The translations under genes and the position numbers were made by a program. From Lepidostoma basale (lineage: Eukaryota; Arthropoda; Insecta; Trichoptera; Lepidostomatidae), in NCBI GenBank assembly GCA_022606425.2, contig JAHDVF020001468.1, forward strand, positions 744,001 through 808,000: 64,000 nt of DNA, in the 5' to 3' direction. This document shows, piece after piece, positions 45,160 through 55,902 of the stretch (the first letter of the stretch is position 1; each line of letters opens with the position of its first letter). The notes under the pieces were generated by a model that ran no database searches, was not told the DNA's origin, and was given only the letters and a program-made list of their open reading frames with translations.

Positions 45160-45718
45160 TAGTATACCTTATAATGTTACAGCGTTCGAAAAGCGAGTTA
45201 CGTAACGAATCCCTCTACATCATTGGAAACCTTTTTTTATTTTTATTTAAAATTATACACCTACATATCTACATATATATAATATTTGTATTAAACACAT
45301 ATACCGTCATATTCCCAATACTTCTTTACGCTGCTGAAACTGGGACAATGAAATCCTGTCACCGCGCTAGGATTGGCGTCTTTGAAATGTGGTATTGGCG
45401 TCGTATGCTGAGGATACCGACTGCAGAAAGGACGAACGTTTTACTCCTTAATGAGCTCAAAATAGCAGGATGACTATCTGTAATATACTGAGTTTCTTTG
45501 GTCACATTGCCAGGGAAAAAAGTATTAGGAAATGTTCCATGCAAAAGATGTAGAGGCAAATCTCCTGCGCGGTGGTGTGACCAGATTAAGGAAATGGCTG
45601 AGGGAGACCTGTGCTCAACGGGCTGCGAAGAACAGAGAGGATTGGAGACGTTTTGTTTTAGCCGTGGGCTCGTGGATCACGACGATCAGTAATGAGGAAA
45701 CGAAGAAAGAAAAATAAT
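45160..45718 (+). pseudogene. LINE-I 3' fragment
   Basis: It reads PILLYAAETGTMKS, then ARIGVFEMWYWRRMLRIPTA, then NVLLLNELKI. After a stop and frame changes come GHIARK, CRGKSPARWCDQIKEMAEG and AAKNREDWRRFVL. The end AACGAAGAAAGAAAAATAAT has no clear tail repeat. Confidence 0.75.
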
Positions 45719-45971
45719 ACATATACCTACAAGAAGGCTCAAAATTGGCTTATGCGGAACTACAACGTCCCGCTTCTTTGAATCTCCTGTATGCAATTGT
45801 ATGTAAGCATCAACATCCTATGATTGAGGAGTAGAGAATGGTTCTGGAGAGGGCCGGATAGCGGATTAATCACCAGAAAACTAAATTGATGGATTGTTGC
45901 TTTAGTGGCTCCGAGTATCGTGGCACCGCATATCTTTTAAATTGCGCCCTTGTGGTAGGTGACATATTTTA

Positions 45972-46095
45972 ATTACCTTCTTCTTCAAGTGCCCTGTCGG
46001 GTCCCCCAAACGCAACGTTGGCGATCACCTCGGCGAACCTGTCCCGGTCCTGGCCGCTGGAGACCGAGCACAGTGGATGACGAGGTGTCTTGCAC
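45972..46095 (-). pseudogene. LINE-G 3' end
   Basis: TACCTTCTTCTTCAAGTGCC is the (GAA)n tail and terminus, and GGCGATCACCTCGGCGAACC matches the copies at 60185 and 52385. Confidence 0.75.
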
Positions 46096-46219
46096 CTTGC
46101 ATTACTGCAATTAAAACTGCGTCGAAAAAATAACATTTAAAATTAAATCACAATAGACTATCATATTGTCAGTGGCTTAAATACATCAAAATTTTGAAAA
46201 TTCAATAATTGTGCACGTG

Positions 46220-46468
46220 AATGTTTTTTTTAAATAGCTCTTTACATCATGACAGCGCGATCCAAATCGATGTAAAGGGTGTAGCTACTACATTGATTCT
46301 CGTGAGATGTGATAGGTAGCTAATCTACCGCCATTTTATTGTCACGTGAATTCTACACCAAACCAAAGACAGTGTGAAAATCACACGGTCAACCCCGGGA
46401 ATCGAACTCGGGACGTTCGTTTTGAGAGACATACTCGTAGCTGTTGCCACTATGCCACGAAGATCGCC
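46220..46468 (-). mobile_element. SINE-T, full length
   Basis: On the minus strand: head (CGATCTTCGTGGCATAGTGG), B box (GAGTTCGATTCCC), full body and CATCATGATGTAAAGAGC-type 3' part. The (ATT)n tail is replaced by a short A-rich run. Confidence 0.8.
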
Positions 46469-46884
46469 ATTATAAACATTATCATATAGATGGGTTCCTT
46501 CAACGAACTTTTTACTTTTTTAAATAATTGGTAAGCGCAAGTGATTGGAACCGGGTGCAAAAAAACAACATGCTAGAGTAACTTCACATCAGCTTTACGA
46601 TCATAAAAAATAAATTAAGAAAAAATCTTTATAATGTGGGCTCGTCCTTTAGTGGAATCTCTACACGAGTGGGTAAATAATATGTATATACTCGTAGTAT
46701 AGTCGTTTCTTATAGGGTGATTCGTTACTAAACGAAATATGGAACGATTTCGTTTTTGAACTTGATTCTATAATATATTACTTACATATTACGTGTTCAT
46801 TTCTACATGTGCTGTAAGGTTTTTTCTTCCGCTCGGCTAATTTAAGCATTTTTAAATTTAAATGTATGATAAAAAAAATGTTCG

Positions 46885-47010
46885 GTTACTTGCGTACGTG
46901 GATGACACGATGTATAAATGTTTAGGAATCGAGAGAAGTTGGCCATGAAATAACGATGTGGCGATCCATTCTTTCTGCCTATCCCTTCGGGGAGTCAGCG
47001 TGATGCTTAA
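46885..47010 (+). pseudogene. LINE-A 3' end
   Basis: ATGACACGATGTATAAATGT and CATTCTTTCTGCCTATCCCT, ending in GGGGAGTCAGCGTGATG. Tail mutated. Confidence 0.7.
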
Positions 47011-47039
47011 TAAGTTAGTAATATAGCAAGGCGAAACAT

Positions 47040-47118
47040 AAGCGCCCTTGAGGTGAGCCATTCACGAAAACGGCGCTATACAAATTAGCCTAATTATTAT
47101 TATTATTATTATTATAAC
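47040..47118 (+). repeat. SINE-like 3' end repeat with (ATT)n tail
   Basis: GCGCCCTTGAGGTGAGCCAT, then AAAACGGCGCTATACAAATT, then (ATT)n. This is the best copy of the block at 3825 and 22216. Confidence 0.65.
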
Positions 47119-47756
47119 TCTAATTCTTATTAAAGTACGGGCGTATGTTGGTAAAAAATGAAACTGATATTTCTTTCCTGTTTACACATAATATAAAAAT
47201 ATGAATTAAAGAAACATTTTATAGCTGAAATTGCGCCATCTTAAAGACCTTCAAAATATTTTTTATTGGCCATTAAAAACAGGTATTAAATCTTGACTAA
47301 TGTATCCCATGGCACAACGTATGCGTGAAATGCGTTGGATGTCTGCAAAACAGACTTATACTATCCGGTCCCATCGTAGCTTCGATGGTACCTACTTACG
47401 TAAAAAAGAATCAGGTTTTCTGTTTTCAAAACGGTTGTGTTATTCATCCTGGATTATTGATTTTGATAGTTGATTTATGTGACGATATTAATAAAAAGAG
47501 GCAAATCAATTTTCGTTTGTCCTGTCGTAAACACGCTTCTAAAAAAATGCAAGGAATAAGATATTGTTTACAGCGTATTTAATGGTATATATTTAGTCAA
47601 GAGCTTCGTAAAAAAATATTGCCAGCTTAACCTATCATTAAAGTTTTGAATATCACTATTATTTTAGCTATAAAAACATTCATACCATATTATAATAATA
47701 CTCATAAGTACTACACTTAGGAAATTGAAATTAACTTTGTTTAATCCACAAAATAT
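47119..47756. other. Spacer
   Basis: An open frame at 47325-47582 has Cys/Lys-rich composition but no recognised domain. 47713-47750 is the left flank of the fold-back family seen at 35583. Confidence 0.35.
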
Positions 47757-47992
47757 TAAAAAAATATTAATACGAATGAAAACGACAGTTTTCTAGAAGT
47801 TTTATTATATTTTATGGGAAGGACATGTTTCGCCCTTCTAAAGTATTATCAAATGTGCCGTGACATTTGATAATGCCTTAGAAGGGCGAAACATGTCATT
47901 CCCATAAAATATAGTAAAACTTCTAGAAAACTAACGTTTTCATTCGTATTAATTACTAAATATGGAGTTTTATATCATTGTTCAAGAAACAA
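47757..47992. repeat. Foldback-A, best preserved copy
   Basis: Arms of about 110 bases run from TATTAATACGAATGAAAACG to its complement at 47938-47956. Each arm holds a hammerhead-like motif (47822-47852 minus, 47867-47897 plus). In the plus motif the core reads TTGATAA, an extra T follows, stem II is GCCTT/AGGGC, then GAAAC, AT, GTC. Confidence 0.85.
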
Positions 47993-48045
47993 CTTACTTA
48001 CTTACCATCACACCGTCTCCCCGGAGGGGTAGGCAGAAAGAATGG
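47993..48045 (-). mobile_element. 53-bp LINE-A insertion with target duplication
   Basis: Only the last bases of LINE-A are present (ATCACACCGTCTCCCCGGAG on the plus strand), with a (GTAA)n tail on the minus strand. The 9-base repeat AAGAAACAA flanks it (47984-47992 and 48046-48054), interrupting the Foldback-A tail. Confidence 0.85.
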
Positions 48046-48054
48046 AAGAAACAA

Positions 48055-48310
48055 TAAATAAAAAATATTAAAAAAACACGACATGTTTCGGAGGATAACT
48101 CCATCTTCAGGTGTAAAAATATAATAAAATCTAAACAAAGAAAGACTAATATAAAAACGCATATCAAATTCGATACAATGATTAAAATTTAAAAATTAAT
48201 TAATTAATTTATAGCCCAGGTTAATTTTTAAATTTAAAGTATTGTATCGAATTTTAAATGCTGTTTTATATTTGTCTTTGTTTGTTTAGTTAATTTCCAA
48301 AGTATATTAA
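48055..48310. repeat. Fold-back with hammerhead-like motif
   Basis: The inner arms AACAAAGAAAGACTAATATA and ATATTTGTCTTTGTTTGT face each other around a TTAATTAATTAATT centre. The right outer arm is lost, so only the minus motif remains. Confidence 0.7.
48076..48114 (-). ncRNA. Hammerhead ribozyme-like motif
   Basis: On the minus strand: ACAC, core CTGAAGA, an extra T, stem II GGAG, loop TTATC, CTCC, then GAAAC, AT, GTC, and GTGT closing stem I (4/4 pairs). All catalytic core bases match the hammerhead consensus apart from the one inserted base. Confidence 0.55.
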
Positions 48311-49073
48311 CTATGGAATTTCTTAGTGTCAATGCCTTAGCGTTCAATAACTCGTAAGTAGGTACTCTTGCAAAAAATAAAGTTCGTTCAAAAGCATTGT
48401 CTAATACTTAATTTATGTGTTAAATCTGATACCAGATTATTTAAATATCTAACTATTGATTTATAGTAGCGATTACAAAAATAATAATATTATACTTTGC
48501 TCACATTGAATCACAGATTTTTATATAATCCAACACAAATCATATGTAGCTAATGATATTGACAATAATTGTAATCGTGACAATAACAGGTAGGTACATA
48601 CTTATTATGTACCTACCTACTTATTTTTTACGTTGTTTAGAAGCAAATATATATATTTGTTTAATTAAAACTGTGTTAACGAATTTATTCAATAATATAT
48701 TTATAATATTAATTTTAAAAATGAACTATCAATATTTACAGATTAATAGTTCATTGCCACTGATTTATTAATATTGAAAGAAATTGTTATGTCATTACTC
48801 TCATATTATTATAAAAAAAGTATTATTTTAATAATACAAAACATACTTTTATAAATAATTCAAGATATTTGAATGTAACTGGGGCCATTTTATACTTAAA
48901 CAAATGCTTTTAATAGATTTTTTATTATAATACCTACAAAAAACCTTATTGAATCGCTATTACAAAGGCTATAGATGTCACCAGTGATGAAATTAATTGA
49001 ATACCTTTAGAAAAAAATTGAAATTTATTGCAACATTTACATAAGAGATTTATTTCATTTCAATTCTCTATAT
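48311..49073. other. AT-rich spacer
   Basis: Nothing recognised. Confidence 0.4.
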
Positions 49074-49275
49074 CAGAGGTTCCCAAAGTGGGCCTCCTGG
49101 CCCCACAAGGGGCCCCGGAGAGAGCTGACGGGGTAATTCTGGCCCTGGGGGAGTATTTTAGATGTAGCTGTTACCGCCTTACTAAAACAAGTACACAATT
49201 CATCTAGCTTGGTGAAATGTATAACGTTCTGCAGATAAACAAAGTTTTTTTTTCCAGTTTCGTTTACCAAACATT
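49074..49275. mobile_element. hAT-type element end
   Basis: CAGAGGTTCCCAAAGTGGGC is a typical hAT terminal sequence. The following 180 bases keep frame on the minus strand (LDELCTCFSKAVTA). No matching second end was found. Confidence 0.5.
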
Positions 49276-49369
49276 ATATTTAAAAAATATTGATGAAAAT
49301 GTTTGTTGTTTAGAAGTATCAATTCATTTTAAAGAAGTGATACATTTCGAACTCATAAATATAACCACG

Positions 49370-49500
49370 GTATGGTTATTATAATTGATCCCAACTAGTT
49401 TCGCTTGGACCCAAGCTTAAAAATAATAACTGTTTTTATACTGCCCTGATGAAACTTGGGTCCAAGCGAAACTAGTTGGCGACAATTATAATACCCAAAC
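49370..49500. repeat. Fold-back with hammerhead-like arm
   Basis: CCAACTAGTTTCGCTTGGAC on the left mirrors the right arm AAGCGAAACTAGTTGG. Only the right arm keeps a core. Confidence 0.8.
49442..49481 (+). ncRNA. Hammerhead ribozyme-like motif
   Basis: TGCC, core CTGATGA (exact textbook sequence), extra A bases, stem II CTTGG/CCAAG, then C, GAAAC, TA, GTT, and GGCG. Stem I pairs 4/4 counting one G-T. The cleavage triplet would be GTT, an allowed NUH type. Confidence 0.5.
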
Positions 49501-49684
49501 AATGTTTAAATACCTGGTGTTTTTATAATTTTATGTCTATAAATTTAACATTTACAACCACAAAGTGAATGCTTCATATGAAAAATGTATATATTTCACA
49601 TTACTAAAGGAAAATCAAAATGTGATAAAGCAACGCGAAACATGTCGCTTTCATTATATGTAATAAATATATTATTTGAAATTG

Positions 49685-50110
49685 GTGTTTTTTTTTTCTT
49701 CTTCTTCTTATGATTGTAGATCTTGTGATCTGTTTATGCAGGATATCAACTTTCTTACTGGAATGAAAACGACCAGCCTTCTCTCCTCTCTCCAGAGGGC
49801 CGTCTGGAGTCTCGTGCATATTCTTGCTGGATCCATTCTCTCGATGTGGTCCCTCCAGAACCGTCTTCTTTGCCTACTCCATCTCACTATGTCTTAAATT
49901 TTTGAGGATTTGCGAATTTATTCATTGGGTATCCTATCTCTAAGGGTTCTCCCCGCAATAGGTCGCAATGTTCTCATTTCTGCTACTCTTAAGATATGTT
50001 TGGTTCTGACAGTGATTGCTTCGATCTTGATTCGACTCTTGCTTCTATTACGTTAGTAATTATGGGCCCGATGCATGTTTTATAAATTCTAACTTTTCTT
50101 GTTTTCTTGC
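49685..50110 (-). pseudogene. LINE-J 3' fragment
   Basis: (TTC)n at 49697-49708 is the (GAA)n tail on the minus strand. CTGGATCCATTCTCTCGATG and GTTCTCCCCGCAATAGGTCG belong to the body. A related piece is at 55070-55260. Confidence 0.6.
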
Positions 50111-50214
50111 GATGTTTTTATCAATAATAAATAAACTTCTAGAAGCAATAAATAATATAAGGTTGTTTTAATATGTCGAATTATATCGGGCTGAGTGAGA
50201 AATTTCTAACGCGA

Positions 50215-50420
50215 TATCGAAGATGTCACGCGATAGGGAAGACTGAGAAGACGTTATTGGAGATATCATGTGTAGATAGTGTATTCTGAAAGAGTTACAA
50301 GTAAAGCGGCAAATAAAGTACCAACAGGCAATCGACCTCTGGGAAGACCACCCAAAAGATGGGGAGCGAGTTGAATTACAGGAACAGGTTACGAAAAATA
50401 AAAGGACGCATTTTTAAATA
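50215..50420 (+). pseudogene. LINE-C fragment
   Basis: VPTGNRPLGRPPKRWGAS matches 17700-17750 of LINE-C. Upstream coding is broken. Confidence 0.6.
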
Positions 50421-50554
50421 CAGGAGAAGAATTACATCTACTGTAATATCACAAATTCTGTGACAAACGAGTAGTTTATTTTATTTTATAATACATTTTA
50501 ATTGATAATTTAAGTTTTTTGACGATAATATTGTATTTATTTTATGATGACTGT

Positions 50555-51346
50555 TTAACCCTTAACGTACCGTGTTCAAAACAAAACGCTCGCTCCCATG
50601 TGGTAAATTCAGTTTACCGCTAACTTTATCTAAATATCAAGCATATGACTCGATGAATCAAAATTTAATTTATGTCATCTTGTAGGGAATTTCATTAGGA
50701 ATAGATCGATATCTATAACATACATGGATTATTTGAAAAACATATCATTATTAATTTTTTTCTGGAACCATGCGATTTCTGATATGGAATGCGTCACAGC
50801 ATACGAGCAACTGGACACCAAGTATAAACTTGTCTCCGCGCCGCGGCCGGCGGGGCGAGACTTTACGAGATTTTACGTATGATAAAGGCACCTAGGCAAA
50901 ATGTATAGTACGTTCAAGACAACGAGTACTTATTAATATTTGTCCCTTTTGGTAAAGTGTTAATATTTTCACAGTTCTGATATTATTAAGTTGCGTGCTG
51001 CGTTTCCATCCACAGTCGGTATTATTACGTACCTATTGAAAAGGTCAAACATATAATTTATAATACGTTCAAAACAGCGAGTAAGTATTTGTCACTTTTG
51101 ATAAAGTTGTAAATATTAGCAAAACAAATTCTACCTTAACACGAATGAAGGTGAGGGCAGTCTTAGAAAATATTTTTTTTGGGATGAAGGAAGTAATTTT
51201 TTGCTTTTTTTTTATTACGAAATATTGAGAACACTTCAATGGAGGATTACAATTTTTTTATAATATTAGGGTCCATAGGTTTTAAGAAAATCAACTTTAA
51301 ATTGGCAGTGGAAACTCAATTGACCACATGGCAACGCGACGGTTAA
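50555..51346. other. Possible TTAA-bounded element
   Basis: TTAACCCTTAACGTACCGTG at the left and GCGACGGTTAA at the right share TTAACC-type ends, weakly piggyBac-like. Inside, a segment starting ACGTTCAAGACAACGAGTA (about 50911) is repeated at about 51064. Not secure. Confidence 0.3.
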
Positions 51347-51364
51347 TAAATGAAATACAGTAGA

Positions 51365-51845
51365 ACATGGTGGTGTTCTTCTACCGACCCTTGTGTATGG
51401 AAGTGAAGCATGGAACTGGCAAAATAAGGATGAAAGTAGAAAAAATGCAGTATAAACGAGATCTCTTAGACGAATCTGTGATACTCTGTGAATGATAGAG
51501 TGTCGAATGAAAATATAAGAAGTGAATGCGGTGCGAAAGATGGTGTTATGAACAAAATAATGAAAGGATCATTAAGATGGTTTGGACATATGGAAAGAAT
51601 GAATGAAGAAAGAATGGTAAAAAAAATATATGTTAACGATGTAAATGGAACCAGAAATAGAGGAAGACCGAGTAAAACGTGGCACGATCAAATAAATCAA
51701 ATATTGAATGTCGGCCAGAAATCGACGTGCGATGTATGAATGTTGAGGAAGCGAGAGAAATATGTCAGGAAAGAAAAGTGTGGCAGTCCATTCTTTCTGC
51801 CTACCCATTCGGGGAGACGGCGTGATGGTTAGTTAGTTAGTCAGT
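51365..51845 (+). pseudogene. LINE-A copy with TTAG tail
   Basis: It reads NDRVSNENIRSECGAKDGVM, then KIMKGSLRWFGHMERMNEER, and ends in the GGAGACGGCGTGATGG terminus plus TTAGTTAGTTAG. A deletion removes part of the GHVRSQRN block. Confidence 0.85.
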
Positions 51846-51874
51846 AGAATATCGCTTATTAATAGTAATTAGAA

Positions 51875-52387
51875 CCGGAGGTCTTCTGGATAATCAAACA
51901 GTTTCTAATGCTGTAAAGGTTTCTCTAAGACAGAGAATGATCAAATGCTATGTGTGGTCTGTTTTATTGTACGGATGTGAAACGTGGACCTTGAAAGTTA
52001 TCTCAATGAACAGACTGGAAGCATTTGAAATGTGGCTCCAACGCCAATGCTCAGAGTTCCCTGGACAGACATGGTCACCAATTCCGAAGTCCTGAGGCGA
52101 GCTAAAGTTGACAGGGAACTGTTATCAACCATCGAGGTTCGAAAGATTTCACATCTAGGTACTGCGTGGAAAAAAGTACCACCTCCTCCAACTGATATTG
52201 GAGGGGGGAATTGAGGGACGCCGAGAGCCCGGTAGGAGACAAATGTCCTGGCTGCGAAACATGAGGGAGTGGACCGGCATCCAAAGGGTGAAAGAGCTGT
52301 TCCGAGTGGCGCAGGAAAGGGACAGGTTTGCCGAGGTGATCGCCAACGTTGGGGGGACCCAACAAGGCACTTGAAGAAGAAGAAGAC
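51875..52387 (+). pseudogene. LINE-G copy with (GAA)n tail
   Basis: It encodes QRMIKCYVWSVLLYGCETWT, MNRLEAFEMWL, VPWTDMVTNSEVLRRAKVDR, LSTIEVRKISHLG and RRQMSWLRNMRE across several frames. The tail GAAGAAGAAGAAG meets the pogo-like remnant exactly. Confidence 0.8.
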
Positions 52388-52640
52388 AGAAACAGTTTTC
52401 CTTCATCATCCACATTTGAGCTTTCATTATCATCTTCATCCTCACTCCCTTTTTGTACCAGAGAAACAATTTCATCATCGTTCAACCCACACCCAACGTT
52501 GTGTGGGTGTGGTGGTACCCCACCACAAGCTTACCAGCTTAGTCATGCGTAGGATATGGTATAGAATGCTTCATCACCTCGGCTTGTCCGGATAATTGAC
52601 GTTCCGATTAACTGACGTCCGGATAAACGACAATCTACTG
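52388..52640 (-). pseudogene. pogo/Tigger-like transposon remnant
   Basis: On the minus strand the end begins CAGTAGATTGTCGTTTATCC next to a TA, like pogo-type inverted repeats. The interior reads LNDDEIVSLVQKGSEDEDDN, the acidic C-terminal tail typical of these transposases. The catalytic part is deleted. Confidence 0.6.
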
Positions 52641-53084
52641 TATTCATATATTCAAATCAGGTGCGATGATTCAAACTCATGTCGCCAGTGTTGCTTCTGT
52701 CGTGAAAGTTTCATAACGCTGTATGTTTAGGTTAGGTCATTCTTTATAAAAAGTCTTTATAACTTCGTACACTACCCCAGCTTATTTTCTTTCGATACTC
52801 CGTGACAATAAAATAAGCGTGAGGAATACATCGGAATTTATCACGTGCCTGTTACTTTTTTAAACACACAATGCTGAAAAACTTTCTATGGTAATTTCCA
52901 TAATAATGGCATTTTTTGTTAAGAACCGCACCGAAAGACAATTTTGATTTTTTTCTGTATCGATGTTGCTATTTAAAATTTCTTGGTAGAAGTTCATTGT
53001 TAATAAAAATGAAAATAAGAAAAGAAAAATAAAAAGATAATGCTTCATAATATATTGCATGCTTATTTAATTCCACTTGATTTT
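52641..53084. other. Spacer
   Basis: Nothing supported. Confidence 0.4.
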
Positions 53085-53195
53085 ACGGCGTTGACCGGTT
53101 TCGGTAGCTCGCTGCCATTTTCTAGTACATAGTCTTCTGGTGACCAGAATATGGCAGAGAGCTGCCGAAACCGGTCGGATACACACAATCAAGTA
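53085..53195. repeat. Fold-back with GAAACCGGTC arms
   Basis: GACCGGTTTCGGTAGCTCGC mirrors CTGCCGAAACCGGTCG. Stem II (GGCAG/CTGCC) and GAAAC, CG, GTC are conserved in the right arm. The CTGANGA part is replaced by CCAGAATA or CTAGAAAA, so the core is lost. Confidence 0.65.
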
Positions 53196-53912
53196 GAATT
53201 AAACTTAATATGTATTATGATGACAGTCTGCAACATTAGCGTGAATGGTGAAAATTTGGAGCAAGTAGTTGAGTTCGTGTATTTAGGTAGTACGTTTACA
53301 AGAGATGGGCGAGTGGAGAGGGATATTGAAAGAAGGGTTGGGGCAGGCAACAAAGCGAATGATGCACTTAAAGTTGTCATCGCAAACAAAAACCTATCCA
53401 ATAAAGCTAGAATGGCAGTGCAAAATGGTGTTCTTCTACCGACCCTTATGTATGGAAGCGAATCATGGAACTGGCAAAAGAAGGATGAAAGTATAATAAA
53501 TGCAGTAGAAATGAGATCTCTTAGACGAATGTGTGGATACTCTGTGAATGATATAGTGTCGAATGAAAATATAAGAAGTGAATGCGGTGCGAATGATGGT
53601 GTCATGAACAAAATAATGAAAGGATCATTAAGATGGTTTGGACATATGGAAAGAATGAATGAAGAAAGATTGGTAAAAAAATTATATGTTAACGATGTAA
53701 ATGGAACCAGAAATAGAGGAAGACCGAGGAAAACGCGGACCGATCAAATAAATCAAATATTGAATGTCAGCAATGTGAGGAGTCAAAGAAATCGACGCGC
53801 CTGCATGACACGATGTATGAATGTTGAGGAAGCGAGAGAAATATGTCAGGAAAGAAAGGTGTGGCAGTCCATTCTTTCTGCCTACCCCTTCGGAGAGACG
53901 GCGTGATGGTTT
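53196..53912 (+). pseudogene. LINE-A copy with long open frame
   Basis: The frame runs about 250 codons: TVCNISVNGENLEQVVEFVY, RDGRVERDIERRVGAGNKAN, LMYGSESWNWQKKDES, LRWFGHMERMNEERLVKKLY, and CMTRCMNVEEAREICQERK. The terminus GAGAGACGGCGTGATGG is followed by T-rich sequence. Lacks the RT core. Probably a recent insertion. Confidence 0.85.
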
Positions 53913-55069
53913 TTTTTATTTCTGATTTTGTTTTTATTATTTACTGTATCTTTTGTAAACCTCACGCAAAAGTTATATACTAGTTTATTTTGAAAAACAA
54001 AATTAATTATGTTGTTATTTTAACGAATATTTAATTAAAGCTTTCATAATATCCTGACACGAACCGTCATTAAACATATGCAAAATTAAATTGTCTACTA
54101 TCGTATAATAATGATGTAATGTGATAGCTGTGTAATTAGTTTTAACTTTCCACCAAATTGGAAAACTATGCAAAATCATCTTTAAAAATACCAATTAACT
54201 TGCCAAAGGATACCAGTTGGCAACTGTTGGACTTTGATTTTGGGTTTATAGGAATACAGTTATTTCATTTACGACGCACATTGAAAATGTTTTATTTAAA
54301 ATATATAGAATCATTGTGTCTATGTAAATCGTTATATAATATGTACGATTGTCTGAAATGTTAAAAAAAAGTATAGGGTGTTTTTTTAGAAGTATACAAT
54401 ACGTATTAAAAATTAAAAAAAAAAACACAAATTAAAATAGTGTTAATGTCTATGATATTGACTTTATTAATTAGTTAATTTTATGCCATTATTGTTTAAA
54501 TATGATTTCGGGCATATGAGCGCCACGGCTAGCTCGAATGAAGCGCAATCGTGAAATCCAATTTTCGACAATTGTCGTCTTTGGATGCGTATTATTCACG
54601 AGAGTGTACGTGGTGCGAAAACGATCCATGGTATTATAACTTGCTCAAATGGGCGATTATGTCGACCGTAAAATGGACGTAGTGCATGATAAGTTTGGCG
54701 AACCGAACCATGATTTTCAAAATAAATTTACGCAATTTGCAAGCGCTGTTCTGACGTCAGTCTATTCATGGTAAAATGGCAAAACGTACAGACTACAAAT
54801 CAACTGTCAACTGTCAAATTGACAGTCTGTGGATACAATGTTGCCAGTTTAAAAACCATATCTCTAAAAAAAACCTTTATTACCAAAATATTTTTTAACG
54901 AATTAACCATGCGCTAGAATTTGAGAATTGTGTACTTTTATTGCATATTATGATGGGGATTATTGTTTGCTTGAAACCGGTCATGGGAAATTTATTAATA
55001 ATGTATTAGAATTGAATGAAAAGTTATAAAATTAAATAAAGATTTAATTTGAGATCTGTGATACAGAAA
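53913..55069. other. Spacer
   Basis: No gene. 54510-54800 is GC-richer. GAAACCGGTCATGGG at about 54975 resembles the 3' part of the hammerhead-like arms without a core. Confidence 0.4.
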
Positions 55070-55262
55070 TCATGTCTCCTCAGATGATGAGAACCAGCTG
55101 TCCCTTCATATCTTAGGTGGTCTTCCAGGTGGACAGTGTCCGGAGGGGATTTCGTAAGCAGTTGTATATGCAAATCTGTCGCTATCCATTCTACATGGTT
55201 CTTCCATTATCTTCTTCTGGATCTACTCCACTGAACGATATCCTCCATTTCGTATATTTCTT
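55070..55262 (-). pseudogene. LINE-J fragment
   Basis: GTGGTCTTCCAGGTGGACAG and CTATCCATTCTACATGGTTC resemble the LINE-J body. It ends at TTTCTTTCTTCT, a likely (GAA)n tail reversed. Confidence 0.5.
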
Positions 55263-55265
55263 TCT

Positions 55266-55846
55266 TCTTATATATAAAAATCTCGTGTCACGGTGTTTGT
55301 GGTCGAACTCCTCCGAAACGGCTCGACCGATTTTTATGTTTTTTTTAATATGTATTTTGTAGGTATGAGAATAGATTGTGAAGTATATTTAATACCGCTA
55401 AGTGATTTGGGTGTCCCTATCCAGAATATTTTTTTAATTTTTTTTTACAAAATATTTCTTTTGTATTTTTTTTATTATTTGGCATCAAAAAATAAATATA
55501 ATTCGTTTACTCAATTGCTCTTCGAAATTAATATTGATTTTGTTTATTTCATTTTCCCGCTTTAGGATAAAAAATATATGACTTTTTTCACTTAAACTTT
55601 TAAGAGATATAACAATGAATATGTCCGTCACTTTAATGAAATACGAGTACATTGAATTGAGAAAATGAATGGTTGGTGTATTTTTGATTTTATCGGCGGT
55701 CATCGTCTACAGCGCTCCATTCCTCTTTTTGTCATAGATCCCATCCCCACACACTTACAATACATTCGTTATTTTTTTTATTTAACAACCATAATATTTC
55801 CTAGAAATAATTTATATGGCAGAACAACGTTTGCCGGGTCAGCTAG
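55266..55846 (+). mobile_element. Helitron-like non-autonomous element
   Basis: It begins TCTTATATATAAAAATCTCG and ends CGGGTCAGCTAG followed by T, the TC...CTAG/T format of Helitrons. The interior contains GAACTCCTCCGAAACGGCTC and GACCGATTTTTATG, a common insect arrangement. No coding. Its 3' end lies 56 bases before the calaxin-like start codon. Confidence 0.55.
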
Positions 55847-55902
55847 TTTCTTTATAGAAAGTTTGAATTTTTTTAAATGTGGAACTTTGTTTAGTTTTCA
55901 AG

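Noticed and set aside
49604..49819. Minus-strand frame as a gene
   Set aside because: It overlaps the LINE-J 3' end and its poly-Arg/Lys run is the translated (GAA)n tail.
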